64,000 bases of DNA from assembly GCA_030692565.1 (NCBI GenBank), contig JAUYAO010000006.1, positions 21,621-85,620 of the forward strand. Direction: 5' to 3'. Every line of letters begins with the position of its first letter. Within the stretch, counting starts at the first letter, position 1. The notes under the pieces were generated by a model. The model was given only the letters and a program-made list of their open reading frames with translations, was not told the DNA's origin and ran no database searches. Both the position numbers and the translations under genes were made by a program. The DNA comes from Nitrospira sp. (GTDB lineage: Bacteria > Nitrospirota > Nitrospiria > Nitrospirales > Nitrospiraceae). Shown here in pieces: positions 53,248 through 61,656 of this stretch.

Positions 53248-53787
53248 TTAGTGAGCGGGAACTGAGCCTCCCTCGTTGACGGGCGCAGACCTGCGCCCGG
53301 AGCCGGCGGGGATCACAATCGGCTCCATCTCCATGAGCACCGCATCTTCGACTGGATTGGAATAGTATGAGGGACGGATCGACACCTGCGTAAATCTGAA
53401 GCGCCGGTACAGTGCCAATGCCGCAGAGTTGGAAGCCCGGACCTCGAGTACGGCACGGGTGGCCGCCTGGGTGAGCCCGGTGTGCAAGGCGACATCCACC
53501 AGGGCCGCGCCAATTCCACGACGACGCATCTCTTCTGCTACGGCAAGATTCATCAGGCGCACTTCTTCAAACACGATCCAAAAGCACAGGGAACCGACGA
53601 TCGCTCCACCCGTTGTCGCTGTCTTCGCTGCGTCCCGCGCCACCAGAAAGTGTGCAAACTGGTTGCCGGTCAGTTCAGCTTCCAACATTTTGCGCGTCCA
53701 GGGGGCCGAGAAGCAAGCTTCTTCCAGGCGCAACAAATCAGGCAGATCGGCCAACGCGGCTGGCATGATCTGAATCGCGTTATCCAT
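53248..53787 (-). CDS. rimI: Ribosomal protein S18-alanine N-acetyltransferase
   Basis: A 179-residue GNAT enzyme matching RimI: DLPDLLRLEEACFSAPWTRKMLEAEL near the N-terminus, MNLAVAEEMRRRGIGAALV (acetyl-CoA-binding Arg-x-x-Gly-x-Ala) and LEVRASNSAALALYRRFRF. The start is ATG 53787 inside the tsaB 3' end; an 8-bp overlap (ATGGATAA) joins the two genes. The frame is open further upstream in the tsaB region but lacks support. Confidence 0.9.
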   Translation of the reverse strand: MDNAIQIMPAALADLPDLLRLEEACFSAPWTRKMLEAELTGNQFAHFLVARDAAKTATTGGAIVGSLCFWIVFEEVRLMNLAVAEEMRRRGIGAALVDVALHTGLTQAATRAVLEVRASNSAALALYRRFRFTQVSIRPSYYSNPVEDAVLMEMEPIVIPAGSGRRSAPVNEGGSVPAH

Positions 53788-54568
53788 GCGATTTTCCCGA
53801 CGAGCGGGGCTGGCGTGCCGCTCTGGCAGCGGTCTTGGTCGCGACACGAGCCTGCCGGCGAGCCACCGGCGAGACACCGCCGGACTGTTCGTAACGGATT
53901 TCTGCTTCGGTTCGCTGCACATACAACGGCGCCACATGATCGCCGGCAATCTCACCCCGGCGTAGCCGTTCGATTCCGGCCTGGCCAACGGTGACGGCCG
54001 AGGGCCTTACCGGGTCGCCGGGGGCCGGAATAAGTGTGACATCCGGGCCGAGGGCCGCTCGAATAGCCGGCTCCATTATCGTCCACCCCTCCCCGAGCAT
54101 GGTGGTGGCACCAGGAAGCGTCTGGGCCAGTGCCTGCGGGGAACCGACATGTTCTGAAATGAGACGCTCCAGACCATCGGCGCCCCAACGAAACACCGCC
54201 CAATAGATTTCATCTTTGCGGCTGGGGAGCACGGGGCAGATCGGTCCGGATATGCCTCTGAGCGACCAGGCCATGGCTTCCAACGTCGGGACCAAGACCA
54301 GCGGGAGATCGGTGGCCGCCCGCAAACCCAGCAACGTCGCCGTTCCCACCCGCAGACCGGTAAATGAGCCCGGTCCGATGGAGCACGCCAGCCCGTCCAA
54401 GTGCTTGAGGGTGAGTCCGGATTTGGCAAGGAGCCGGGTGATCGTCGGCAGCAAGAGCGTGCCATGCGCACCGGTCGCCTCCTGATCTTCCCGCGCCAGC
54501 ACTCTGTCATCGTCAAGGAGCGCGATGCTCTGCCACGAGGTTGCCGTTTCGACAGCCAGGACTTTCAT
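53780..54568 (-). CDS. tsaB: tRNA threonylcarbamoyladenosine biosynthesis protein TsaB
   Basis: A 262-residue ASKHA-fold partner of TsaD in making t6A37 on tRNAs. Typical TsaB features: MKVLAVETATSWQSIALL, LKHLDGLACSIGPGSFTGLRVGTATLLGL and VLPSRKDEIYWAVF. The C-terminal tail (about 35 residues, ARRQARVATKTAARAARQ) is basic and longer than in most TsaB proteins. It starts with an ATGA overlap with the upstream lipoprotein gene and ends overlapping rimI; tsaD is not in the window. Confidence 0.93.
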   Translation of the reverse strand: MKVLAVETATSWQSIALLDDDRVLAREDQEATGAHGTLLLPTITRLLAKSGLTLKHLDGLACSIGPGSFTGLRVGTATLLGLRAATDLPLVLVPTLEAMAWSLRGISGPICPVLPSRKDEIYWAVFRWGADGLERLISEHVGSPQALAQTLPGATTMLGEGWTIMEPAIRAALGPDVTLIPAPGDPVRPSAVTVGQAGIERLRRGEIAGDHVAPLYVQRTEAEIRYEQSGGVSPVARRQARVATKTAARAARQPRSSGKSHG

Positions 54569-55422
54569 GACGCCGGCTCCGGCGGTGACGGCTGGCGCGA
54601 GATACGCCCGAGCTCTTCGCTCTTCAATTCCTGATTGGAAATGATTTCATGGAACGTGACCTGCACGCTGCCCTGCCCCCGCCCGTCTTCCAGAGAAATC
54701 TTAAAGGGACGCAACAGGCGGGAGTCGGGATTGCCGTTGGCCGGGATCGCCGTTTCCCCGATTGAGCGAAAATCCTCATACTGGATGGAGGCATCCACTT
54801 CACCGGCGCCGTTCAACCGCTCCTCCTGCACGACCAACAAGGTACGGCGATCAAACCACATTCGCCGGAGCAGGGGCCGATCGGGCGGGGCCGCAGCGGA
54901 GCGCGGGCCAAACACATCCAGTCGATACCGTGTCCCCTCCTCGACCAGTTTCGTCGTCTCGTCTTTCCCGATGGCGCTGGTGCCTAACACGCCGCCCATG
55001 GCCCACACACTGAGCTCGAACGGCCGGGCCAACTTACCCATCTCGCTCATGTCGGACTGGCGGCCGCTCAACACCCGCCCCATCGTCGGCAATCGCAGCA
55101 TGTACAGTTCATCGGCCTGGACAAATTCAAACAGCTCGCCGCCGATCGGCGTAAATCCGCGCAACCGCATACTGTTCGGACGGCGATAGTAGACCGCGCC
55201 TTCGACGCGGGTGGAAATCGGAATCAAGCCGCCGCGGACCTTCGCGCTGAAGAGGCCCTTCATGGTCCGAATCGCCGTTTCGCGTTGACGCAGCAGGGCA
55301 GCCAGCTCCTCGGCTGTCGCCTGCTTCAGCCCCACCGTCTCTTCCGGCGCCGGCGTCGTGGTACAACCAAAGACCAAGGCGCAGAGCAGCAGGATGAGCA
55401 CCACGTGACCGGTGACACGCAT
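54565..55422 (-). CDS. DUF4292 / LolB-like outer-membrane lipoprotein
   Basis: A 285-residue lipoprotein: signal peptide with lipobox ALVFGC (about Cys20) and a DUF4292-like body, a LolA/LolB-type half barrel (FSAKVRGGLIPISTRVEGAVYYRRPNSMRLRGFTPIGGELFEFVQADELYMLRLPT and RRMWFDRRTLLVVQEERLN). It may bind a hydrophobic ligand or take part in outer-membrane lipid or lipoprotein transport. ATG 55422 is chosen; ATG 55446, inside radA, would add eight residues. Tail overlaps the tsaB ATG. Confidence 0.8.
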   Translation of the reverse strand: MRVTGHVVLILLLCALVFGCTTTPAPEETVGLKQATAEELAALLRQRETAIRTMKGLFSAKVRGGLIPISTRVEGAVYYRRPNSMRLRGFTPIGGELFEFVQADELYMLRLPTMGRVLSGRQSDMSEMGKLARPFELSVWAMGGVLGTSAIGKDETTKLVEEGTRYRLDVFGPRSAAAPPDRPLLRRMWFDRRTLLVVQEERLNGAGEVDASIQYEDFRSIGETAIPANGNPDSRLLRPFKISLEDGRGQGSVQVTFHEIISNQELKSEELGRISRQPSPPEPAS

Positions 55423-55429
55423 CACCGTG

Positions 55430-56791
55430 CTACGCAAACACGACATCGAGCGCCTCTCCCACTTCGTTGATCCCGATCAACTCAATCCCATCGATCGGAT
55501 CGACCTTGGCCAGGTTCCGTTCCGGCAACAAACAGCGTTTGAATCCCATCTTCGCCGCTTCCCGTATCCGCAACTCCGCCTGGCTCACGGCCCGCACTTC
55601 TCCGCCAAGGCCAACTTCTCCCAATACCAATAAACCCGGCTCAATGGCCACTTCGCGGAGGCTGGAGGTGACAGCGGCGACAATCCCGAGATCGATCGCC
55701 GGCTCATCGATGTGCATGCCGCCGACGACGTTCACATAGACGTCCTGCCCGGAGAGATGCATGCCCAAGCGCTTCTCCATCACCGCCAGCAGCAGGGAAA
55801 CCCGGCTCAACTCCACGCCGTTGGCCACGCGTTTCGGCATGGCATAGCTGGTCGACGACACCAAGGCTTGCAGCTCGACCAGAATCGGCCTGGTTCCTTC
55901 CAGGCTCGACACCACGACTGAGCCGGTACTGTGCTGCGGGCGCTCGGCCAGAAACAATTCGGACGGATTGGCCACTTCTTCAAGGCCGCCATCCTTCATT
56001 TCAAAGACGCCGATCTCATTGGTCGAGCCGAAGCGATTTTTGACCGCACGGAGAATCCGATAGCTATGGCCTTTATCGCCTTCGAAATAGAGCACCGTAT
56101 CGACGATGTGCTCCAGCAGCCGGGGGCCGGCGATCGCTCCTTCTTTCGTCACATGGCCGATGATAAAGACCGGCACGCCGGCCCGCTTCGCGAACGACAT
56201 GAGCTGTCCGGCGACTTCCTGCACCTGGCTGATGCTGCCAGGGGCCGAGGTAATCTGCTCCGTAAAGACCGTTTGAATAGAATCGACGACGAGCGCGGCC
56301 GGCTGAATCTCCTGCACCGCTTTGAGAATCTGCTCCAGCGAGGTTTCCGCCAGGATCAAGAGGTTCGGATGTTCGATGCCCAGCCGCTGCCCGCGCATCT
56401 TGATCTGGCGGGGTGACTCCTCACCGGACACATAGAGAACCGGCGCTTCCTTCGAGGCCAACCGCGGTAAGGCCTGCAGCAACAGCGTGGTCTTGCCGAT
56501 GCCGGGATCGCCGCCGATCAGAATGACCGCGCCGGGAATCACGCCGCCGCCCAGGACGCGGTCGAACTCGCTGATCTGCGTGAGCCGGCGGTCTTCCCCC
56601 ACCACTTCGATCTCGGCGATCGGCGTCGCTTTGGCCTGCGCCATCTTCATGGCCACCGGGCGCCCCTTGCCGGTCGGCGCCTGCCGCTCTTCTTTCATCG
56701 TATTCCAGCCGCCGCAATCGGGACAGCGCCCGATCCACCGCGGCGACTGATGCCCGCAGGACTGGCAGGAAAAACTGGTCTTCGCACGCAT
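55430..56791 (-). CDS. radA: DNA repair protein RadA
   Basis: A 453-residue RecA-like helicase that drives branch migration in recombination. N-terminal zinc finger C-x2-C ... C-x2-C (CQSCGHQSPRWIGRCPDCGG), Walker A in GDPGIGKTT, RadA-specific KNRFGSTNEIGVFEM, and a C-terminal Lon-like domain (LSGQDVYVNVVGG, GEVGLGGEVRAV). It heads the minus-strand run that continues with DUF4292, tsaB and rimI. Its stop overlaps possible start codons of the lipoprotein gene. Confidence 0.97.
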   Translation of the reverse strand: MRAKTSFSCQSCGHQSPRWIGRCPDCGGWNTMKEERQAPTGKGRPVAMKMAQAKATPIAEIEVVGEDRRLTQISEFDRVLGGGVIPGAVILIGGDPGIGKTTLLLQALPRLASKEAPVLYVSGEESPRQIKMRGQRLGIEHPNLLILAETSLEQILKAVQEIQPAALVVDSIQTVFTEQITSAPGSISQVQEVAGQLMSFAKRAGVPVFIIGHVTKEGAIAGPRLLEHIVDTVLYFEGDKGHSYRILRAVKNRFGSTNEIGVFEMKDGGLEEVANPSELFLAERPQHSTGSVVVSSLEGTRPILVELQALVSSTSYAMPKRVANGVELSRVSLLLAVMEKRLGMHLSGQDVYVNVVGGMHIDEPAIDLGIVAAVTSSLREVAIEPGLLVLGEVGLGGEVRAVSQAELRIREAAKMGFKRCLLPERNLAKVDPIDGIELIGINEVGEALDVVFA

Positions 56792-56891
56792 TCAGAGAAG
56801 CCTCAAAAAGATAGAAATCTGACGCGTATAGTAAAGGAGAGAAGCGGTGAATGGAAGATATGAGGGCTGCACTAGCCTGTGCACGCCGCGC

Positions 56892-57215
56892 TTAGCGCAG
56901 ATTCGGCTTGCCTGGCTGGTTTGACTTCAGCCGCACGCGCCAATCCCTGGGTTCCTGATGCAGGTGTGCGACCGCGATAATGATGATCTCGACGCTTGTC
57001 GGCTCATAGATCAAGCCATAGGGAAACCGCTGCATCTGACAACGGCGAATCACGCCACCCAGCGAGTGCCATGCCATCGGGAAATCGTTGATACGCCGGA
57101 TGGTCTCCCAGGCCTCATCACGAAACTCATTCCCCAGCTGAATGCGTTGCGCGTTGTAGTACAGGACCGCCTCAACTAGCTCGTGATGCGCGGGAGGCAG
57201 GAATCTGATCTTCAA
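56892..57215 (-). CDS. ParE/RelE-family toxin
   Basis: A 107-residue toxin-like protein: MKIRFLPPAHHELVEAVLYYNAQR, the helical segment FRDEAWETIRRINDFPMAWHSLG and the C-terminal strand RRCQMQRFPYGLIYEPTSVEIIIIAVAHLHQEPRDWRVRL are the ParE/RelE fold. ParE members poison gyrase, RelE members cleave mRNA; which this one does cannot be read from the sequence. The start is TTG 57215, which overlaps the antitoxin TGA, so the pair is translationally coupled. Confidence 0.85.
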   Translation of the reverse strand: MKIRFLPPAHHELVEAVLYYNAQRIQLGNEFRDEAWETIRRINDFPMAWHSLGGVIRRCQMQRFPYGLIYEPTSVEIIIIAVAHLHQEPRDWRVRLKSNQPGKPNLR

Positions 57216-57436
57216 ATTTTTCTACCAAGATCCGCGAAGACCCGCTCCGCATCAATCGCCCCAAGCTCGCCGGCATGGTACGCAGCCAAGCGACTCTCAG
57301 CTTCCTTGAGCCACATCGCATCAAGCGCGGGATTGGGCTGGTCAAGACTGGCAATCAGGCCTTCCACTAACGCCGCGCGGTCATTAGACGGAAGTTCAAG
57401 GGCCTGATGCAAAATGGCTTTTGCTGATTGGGGCAT
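57212..57436 (-). CDS. Addiction-module antitoxin (Unstab_antitox type)
   Basis: A 74-residue protein fitting the short, unstable antitoxin family often paired with ParE-like toxins: AKAILHQALELPSNDRAALVEGLIASLD and the end AWLKEAESRLAAYHAGELGAIDAERVFADL-like segment. ATG 57436 has GGAGG five bases upstream; the 57457 start would add seven residues. It overlaps the toxin start by four bases. Confidence 0.85.
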   Translation of the reverse strand: MPQSAKAILHQALELPSNDRAALVEGLIASLDQPNPALDAMWLKEAESRLAAYHAGELGAIDAERVFADLGRKI

Positions 57437-57667
57437 AACCACCTCCATAAGCGTCACCCGAAACTGTACCAGCGATGCTCTATGAAATCTACCGCCCAGC
57501 CGCTACCTCATGGGAGCGTGGAGGAACTTTCCTGGGGGCTTGCAGAAGCGCCTATTTAGGGAAAGGACCTATACGCGTTTATTCTCAAACATCTCACATG
57601 GTCGCCCGCGGAAATTCAGAATGTCCCCGTGTATTTCGCCTCAGAAGTATATTTAGATGTCCAGCGT

Positions 57668-58132
57668 TCAGCGCAATGTCTCTAGCGTAACAACCAATAT
57701 CTCTTCCCCCTTGCTTCCAAATCCAACGAGTTCATCCTCGTCCGTTTCGCGCCTAAAGCGGTGTCCCCACTTTAGGCCATCCGAGTCCAGATAACTATCA
57801 GTACAGCCAAAGAATTGGGTAAGTCCCTCACCTTTTGTTTGAGCGGTCAGTTCCCAGTGCTTCTGAATTATCGGAGTTCTGGCGGCCCCGTCTTTCAGAG
57901 AGATAAGCACAAAGGACTTGGTAATAGTCACCATAAAGCATTCAGGATCAACATGAAGTGCGACTGTTTGACGTTGGCCAGCGCTGAAGTCGTCAATCGC
58001 CACAACTTTTCTGCTGGTGCTTCCCATAAGATTCTGGACAATTTTCACGAATCCGAGCTTTTGAATCCTCCCCAAATGGGGATGCCCCGACTTCAGGAAT
58101 TCATCTGCGCGAGTGATCTTAGTAAAATCCAT
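57668..58132 (-). CDS. Protein of unknown function in HNH island
   Basis: A 154-residue soluble protein that I do not recognise (MDFTKITRADEFLKSGHPHLGRIQKLGFVKIVQNLMGS, then an aromatic beta-rich half WELTAQTKGEGLTQFFG). Lower GC than the flanking chromosome, and a gene downstream of an HNH-type nuclease on the same strand (69-bp gap), suggest an acquired pair. No membrane helix or signal peptide. Whether it is an immunity partner, a substrate adaptor or unrelated is unknown. Confidence 0.55.
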   Translation of the reverse strand: MDFTKITRADEFLKSGHPHLGRIQKLGFVKIVQNLMGSTSRKVVAIDDFSAGQRQTVALHVDPECFMVTITKSFVLISLKDGAARTPIIQKHWELTAQTKGEGLTQFFGCTDSYLDSDGLKWGHRFRRETDEDELVGFGSKGEEILVVTLETLR

Positions 58133-58201
58133 AATTGGGGAACATCGCCCGATGTTGCGCTTCAGCGGCCGCGAGCAGCACGGTTCACCTGTAAGCGCGT
58201 G

Positions 58202-58894
58202 TTAGCCAGAGCCATTGACAAAAAAAGCTGTCGCCGTGCACCCATCGTAAAAAACAAGCCGCATCAGGCATCGATACCTGTCATTTGGCTGATGAACTTT
58301 ATACCAGAACACATCTGGATTCTCGCCGCACTTCGACTCCATGGCAAAAAGTTTCTCTGCGGCATCGAATAGGACGAGTCGGTGCGTATCGACGTCCAGA
58401 ATCTGGCCGGAATCGCCGTACCCGATGAAATCGGGATGCACTCGGATACTGCCTGGCCACCGCTCGCGAAAGTGATGTCGATAGAGCCCGATCGCGATAA
58501 GATCAAGCACCCTTTGGAAGCGAGCGCCGTCTAGCGGGACTTCGACTACGTCGTGCTTTGTTCTGGAATGGCTATCGACGACTGTGACGTCTTTGGTGTT
58601 GCTGAGAACCGCCTGGCCAAGCGCTGGCCGCCGCTCATTAGCACGCCTGAGCTTCGTCGATACCTGCTGGCTCGCTACAGAATTTGCTAGCAGGTTTGTG
58701 CTCAGGACCCACAAAAAATACTCGTCGTCACTGGACTTGCGAAGATTATGGTCGGCGCACGCTGGCACGGTGATGAGGTTTCGGCGGAAGTCCTGATTGC
58801 AGTCGGTGTCTTTGATTTCTGGAAACAAACACGCTGGAGGTACATGTTCACGCGTTGTGGCGCTGCTACTGCATGCAAAGCAGGTGTCGTTCAT
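58202..58894 (-). CDS. HNH endonuclease-like protein with N-terminal zinc knuckle
   Basis: A 230-residue protein whose N-terminus is HNH-like: C5-x2-C8, then EH17 in REHVPPACLFP, and C46-x2-H49-N50 in VPACADHN with DDEYF next. The layout (zinc-binding Cys pair and an EHxxP box) recurs in uncharacterised HNH proteins of defence islands. The rest is a mixed alpha/beta region (FQRVLDLIAIGLYRHHFRERWPGSIRVHPDFIGYG) of unknown function. GC is low for the window. It is the upstream gene of a probable pair. Nuclease activity is inferred, not shown. Confidence 0.65.
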   Translation of the reverse strand: MNDTCFACSSSATTREHVPPACLFPEIKDTDCNQDFRRNLITVPACADHNLRKSSDDEYFLWVLSTNLLANSVASQQVSTKLRRANERRPALGQAVLSNTKDVTVVDSHSRTKHDVVEVPLDGARFQRVLDLIAIGLYRHHFRERWPGSIRVHPDFIGYGDSGQILDVDTHRLVLFDAAEKLFAMESKCGENPDVFWYKVHQPNDRYRCLMRLVFYDGCTATAFFVNGSG

Positions 58895-59159
58895 TTCTTC
58901 TGGCTAACGAAAATTAGACTGATCCGCATAAGATGCGGAGTTCTGATTTTTGGCCCACATAACTCACCTTGGGATTTCTCGCCGAAAATCTGCTAGCCCC
59001 TTTATATCAAAGGCCTCGTTTGTTTTTCACTAGCTTCCTCCACTCAGAGCGAGGAAATTCCAAAAAGAGGACCGCCGATGGGCTCCTTCACTGCGCTATT
59101 CAAACAAACACTATTTCATCATGCGCGTGCTACCTGGTTGGAGGGCAACCCAGTACCTC

Positions 59160-60035
59160 CTATAACTTCTTCCGAATCTCTTTCCATTCCTTCGCCACTT
59201 TGGCTTTGCGCGGGGCTTCCCCTTTGGCCGGCTCCGGCACCATCACGGCCGCCAACCGTCGTTGGAGAAAGGCCTCGGCGAAGGCTTTGGTCCGACCGAT
59301 GCCGGTCTTGACGGTTTTCCATCCGTCCGCGTGCAAGGCATCGATCGCTGTCCCGAAGGCCTGCTCGCCCCCCGGCACAACCAGGACATAGCCGGCAGGG
59401 AACTTGTGCAGCTTCAACCATTCCCGCGAGGACTCGCTGGCCTGAAAACGATCGCCGCCGAAGGAGGCCGACGGCACGACATACATCACGCGATAGTAGA
59501 ACTGAGTGAGTTTTCCGAGCTCATCGGCGGCGTCAGGGAGCGGCGCCCCTTCCGGCTCAGGCTTGCTGCGCGGATCCGATGCGGCATGCTTCGCCTGCGG
59601 CGCGTCCATGAGCGCAACCAGCTCCACGGCCACGATCGGATTCCGCCGCTCCCAGATCGCGAGATGCCCCAGGCCTTCGGTCGGCGCCACGCGTCCGCTC
59701 TCGCCGACTCGCACCTGCACCGGAATGATGCCCTGCGCCTTCGGCATGAACGGCAGCCGCGCCGTTCCGTCTTCGCCGGTCACCGCAGTCGCCACCACTT
59801 TGCCATAGACGAGCAATTCGAGCGGCTCGCCTCCCAGTCCTGCAGGAGCTGCCGGCCCCCGCGACACCAGCCGCGCCTCGACCATCACCGTCTGATTGGG
59901 TGACGACAAACTGTCGGCCACCAGGAGCGTCGCCGGAGCGGTTCCTGCCGCACCGGCAGAACCAAGAGGACCGAGAACGATGGCGAGGGAGAACAGACAG
60001 GCGGTGCGGAACCTATGACGCTTGACCTCACGCAC
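59160..60035 (-). CDS. Exported protein of unknown function
   Basis: A 291-residue exported protein (signal peptide about 1-29, GSAGAAG). Residues about 35-120 read as an Ig-like beta sandwich (VMVEARLVSRGPAAPAGLGGEPLELLVYGKVVATAVTGEDGTARLPFMPKAQGIIPVQVRVG), followed by a Pro-rich linker and an alpha/beta domain ending KEWKEIRKKL. Start is GTG 60035, five bases after the stop of the peroxiredoxin gene. The run bcp > this gene suggests co-expression. Ligand unknown. Confidence 0.7.
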   Translation of the reverse strand: MREVKRHRFRTACLFSLAIVLGPLGSAGAAGTAPATLLVADSLSSPNQTVMVEARLVSRGPAAPAGLGGEPLELLVYGKVVATAVTGEDGTARLPFMPKAQGIIPVQVRVGESGRVAPTEGLGHLAIWERRNPIVAVELVALMDAPQAKHAASDPRSKPEPEGAPLPDAADELGKLTQFYYRVMYVVPSASFGGDRFQASESSREWLKLHKFPAGYVLVVPGGEQAFGTAIDALHADGWKTVKTGIGRTKAFAEAFLQRRLAAVMVPEPAKGEAPRKAKVAKEWKEIRKKL

Positions 60036-60040
60036 AGGCG

Positions 60041-60508
60041 TTATGCGCGCAGAGCGGCCAAGACCTCGTCGACATGCCCATCGACTTTGACCTTCCGAAA
60101 GATGGCCTTCAGCTTGCCCACGGCATCGATGACGAACGTGCTCCGCTCGATGCCCATATATTTCCTGCCGTACATGCTCTTTTCTTTGTAGACGTCATAC
60201 GCCGTCGCGACCGCCTTCTCCGTGTCGCTTAGCAGCGTGAACGGCAGCGCATACTTCGCGATGAATTTCTGGTGCGACGCCTGCCCGTCGAAACTCACGC
60301 CGAGCACGACCGCGCCCGCCTTCTTGATCGATGCCATCGCATCGCGAAACCCGCAGGACTCTTTGGTGCACCCCGAGGTGTCGTCCTTCGGATAAAAATA
60401 CAGGACGACCTGCTTGTCCTTCAGGCTTTTCAACGTGACCGGCGTCCCATCCTGATCCGGCAAGGAGAATTCCGGCGCCTTCATCCCGACTGCGAGTTCC
60501 TTGGCCAT
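60041..60508 (-). CDS. bcp: Thioredoxin-dependent peroxiredoxin (BCP/PrxQ)
   Basis: A 155-residue peroxiredoxin of the BCP group, which reduces H2O2 and organic peroxides. Active-site segment FYPKDDTSGCTKESCGFRD has the peroxidatic Cys and, five residues on, a second Cys able to resolve it, typical of the alpha-BCP pattern. The start ATG 60508 has AAAGGA eight bases upstream; the ATG at 60514 is too close to it. Cytoplasmic, oxidative stress. Confidence 0.94.
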   Translation of the reverse strand: MAKELAVGMKAPEFSLPDQDGTPVTLKSLKDKQVVLYFYPKDDTSGCTKESCGFRDAMASIKKAGAVVLGVSFDGQASHQKFIAKYALPFTLLSDTEKAVATAYDVYKEKSMYGRKYMGIERSTFVIDAVGKLKAIFRKVKVDGHVDEVLAALRA

Positions 60509-60532
60509 GGGCATGATCCTTTTCAGTATGGA

Positions 60533-60976
60533 CTACCGCGGTCCGCTGCCGATTCCGGGCCGCGAGGTTCCGTACGGATGTTCTTTTGAAATTTTCGGGG
60601 CGGCAGGATTTCCATAGGGCGACAATGCCGGGGAGTCCCAGATGGTCTTGTCACCGGGCGCCAGATTGGCCGCCTCAAGAAAGTGCTGCCGGGCGGCTTC
60701 GGTATCGCCGAGGGCGTTGAGCGCCAACGCAAAGTTGTAGTGGGCTTGGCCGGACTGCGGCGCGACGGTCACGGCCTGCTCGAAATATCTCTTGGCGTCC
60801 TCAAACTGTTTCGCCTGGTAGGCCTGGGTGCCTTGCTCCGTGGCGGTAATCGCTTGCGGCTTCACACCGCCATCCACGAGCGCCAGCGGCGTGAGCACGC
60901 GCGGCTTCGGCTTCGATGAGCAGGCCCCCATCCCCGCCAACGCGAATATCACACACACGGTCGTCAGAAGCTTCAT
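60533..60976 (-). CDS. TPR lipoprotein
   Basis: A 147-residue lipoprotein: signal peptide with lipobox MGACSS (about Cys19), then two or three TPR units (ATEQGTQAYQAKQFEDAKRYFEQAVTVAPQSGQAHYNFALALNALGDTEAARQHFLEAANLAPGDKTIWDSP). The C-terminus is a Pro/Gly tail. The ATG 60976 has GGAGAG upstream. Its gene lies 19 bp after the first DUF507 gene and 24 bp before bcp, so a DUF507-TPR-bcp operon is likely. Confidence 0.83.
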   Translation of the reverse strand: MKLLTTVCVIFALAGMGACSSKPKPRVLTPLALVDGGVKPQAITATEQGTQAYQAKQFEDAKRYFEQAVTVAPQSGQAHYNFALALNALGDTEAARQHFLEAANLAPGDKTIWDSPALSPYGNPAAPKISKEHPYGTSRPGIGSGPR

Positions 60977-60995
60977 GGTGTCTCTCCACATGCCG

Positions 60996-61271
60996 CTAGC
61001 CCTTTCCATGCTTGCGCATTTCTTCCTCGAATGTCTTCCGGTAGAGCACGTCCCACTCGGAACTCCCCTCGACGATGCCGCGAGAATAGGAGGCCAGTTT
61101 CGCGCGCACTTTCCGGTCGACCCCCTCTTCCTGCGCCAGCTCGACCGCCAGCACCCGCTTGATGTCTTTCAGCATGCGGGCATCATCGCCCTTCTGGCTG
61201 ATCAGCGGGCTTTTCTTCACCGCCTGAAGAATGACGTGGGACAGATGGCTGACTTTTTCTTCACTCAACAT
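60996..61271 (-). CDS. DUF507 family protein, copy 1
   Basis: A 91-residue protein of the DUF507 family: SEEKVSHLSHVILQAVKKSPLI at the N-terminus, KDIKRVLAVELAQEEGVDRKVRAKLASYSRGIVEGSSEWDVLYRKTFEEEMRKHGKG in the rest. Mostly helical. A second DUF507 gene lies directly upstream on the same strand, separated by a GTGAT repeat hairpin. Function unknown. Confidence 0.83.
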   Translation of the reverse strand: MLSEEKVSHLSHVILQAVKKSPLISQKGDDARMLKDIKRVLAVELAQEEGVDRKVRAKLASYSRGIVEGSSEWDVLYRKTFEEEMRKHGKG

Positions 61272-61283
61272 GTCCGGTCCTCA

Positions 61284-61374
61284 CGTGAAGGGTGATGCGT
61301 GACGAGTGATGAGCGCCGCACGACTTCCAACTACCCCATCTCATCACCGATCACTCCTCACTGATCACTTCTCA
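61284..61374. repeat. Inverted array of GTGAT/GTGAC repeats
   Basis: The left arm (61284-61312) consists of GTGAAGGGTGATGCGTGACG and similar units; the right arm (61340-61374) is the reverse complement pattern, so the region between the two DUF507 genes can form a long hairpin. The same heptad-like units occur at 50437-50531. Confidence 0.65.
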
Positions 61375-61653
61375 CAGGATAATGCCCCGCTCGCGCACCA
61401 GCTTCGTTTTGATCATGGTGAACATGCGCTGATAATCGACCTGTCCCTGTTCAATCTGCTTTTCATAGGCCTTCAGCATCTGCCGGACCTCCGCATTCAG
61501 CGCATCCTCGATCCCCAACTCCGCCGTAATGACCTGCTCCAACGATTCGACGAATGCCTTGCGATCGCCCGTGACGTCGAGCTGTCCGTCCTGCTGGAGG
61601 TGCGCGACCACCGACTCAGCCATATGGTGAACCCGATCCTTTGAGATGCGCAT
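61372..61653 (-). CDS. DUF507 family protein, copy 2
   Basis: A 93-residue DUF507 protein (SKDRVHHMAESVVAHLQQDGQLDVTGDRKAFVESLEQVITAELGIEDALNAEVRQMLKAYEKQIEQGQVDYQRMFTMIKTKLVRERGIIL). Its overall size and the second half (MLKAYEKQIEQGQVDYQRMFTM against KLASYSRGIVEGSSEWDVLYRK) align with copy 1, so the two are tandem paralogues. Its ATG follows the cyclophilin-like gene stop by three bases. Confidence 0.83.
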   Translation of the reverse strand: MRISKDRVHHMAESVVAHLQQDGQLDVTGDRKAFVESLEQVITAELGIEDALNAEVRQMLKAYEKQIEQGQVDYQRMFTMIKTKLVRERGIIL

Positions 61654-61656
61654 AGA

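Noticed and set aside
58969..59391. Plus-strand frame of 140 residues in the 58.9-59.4 kb gap
   Set aside because: Mostly antisense to the exported protein gene, no ribosome-binding site and no domain.
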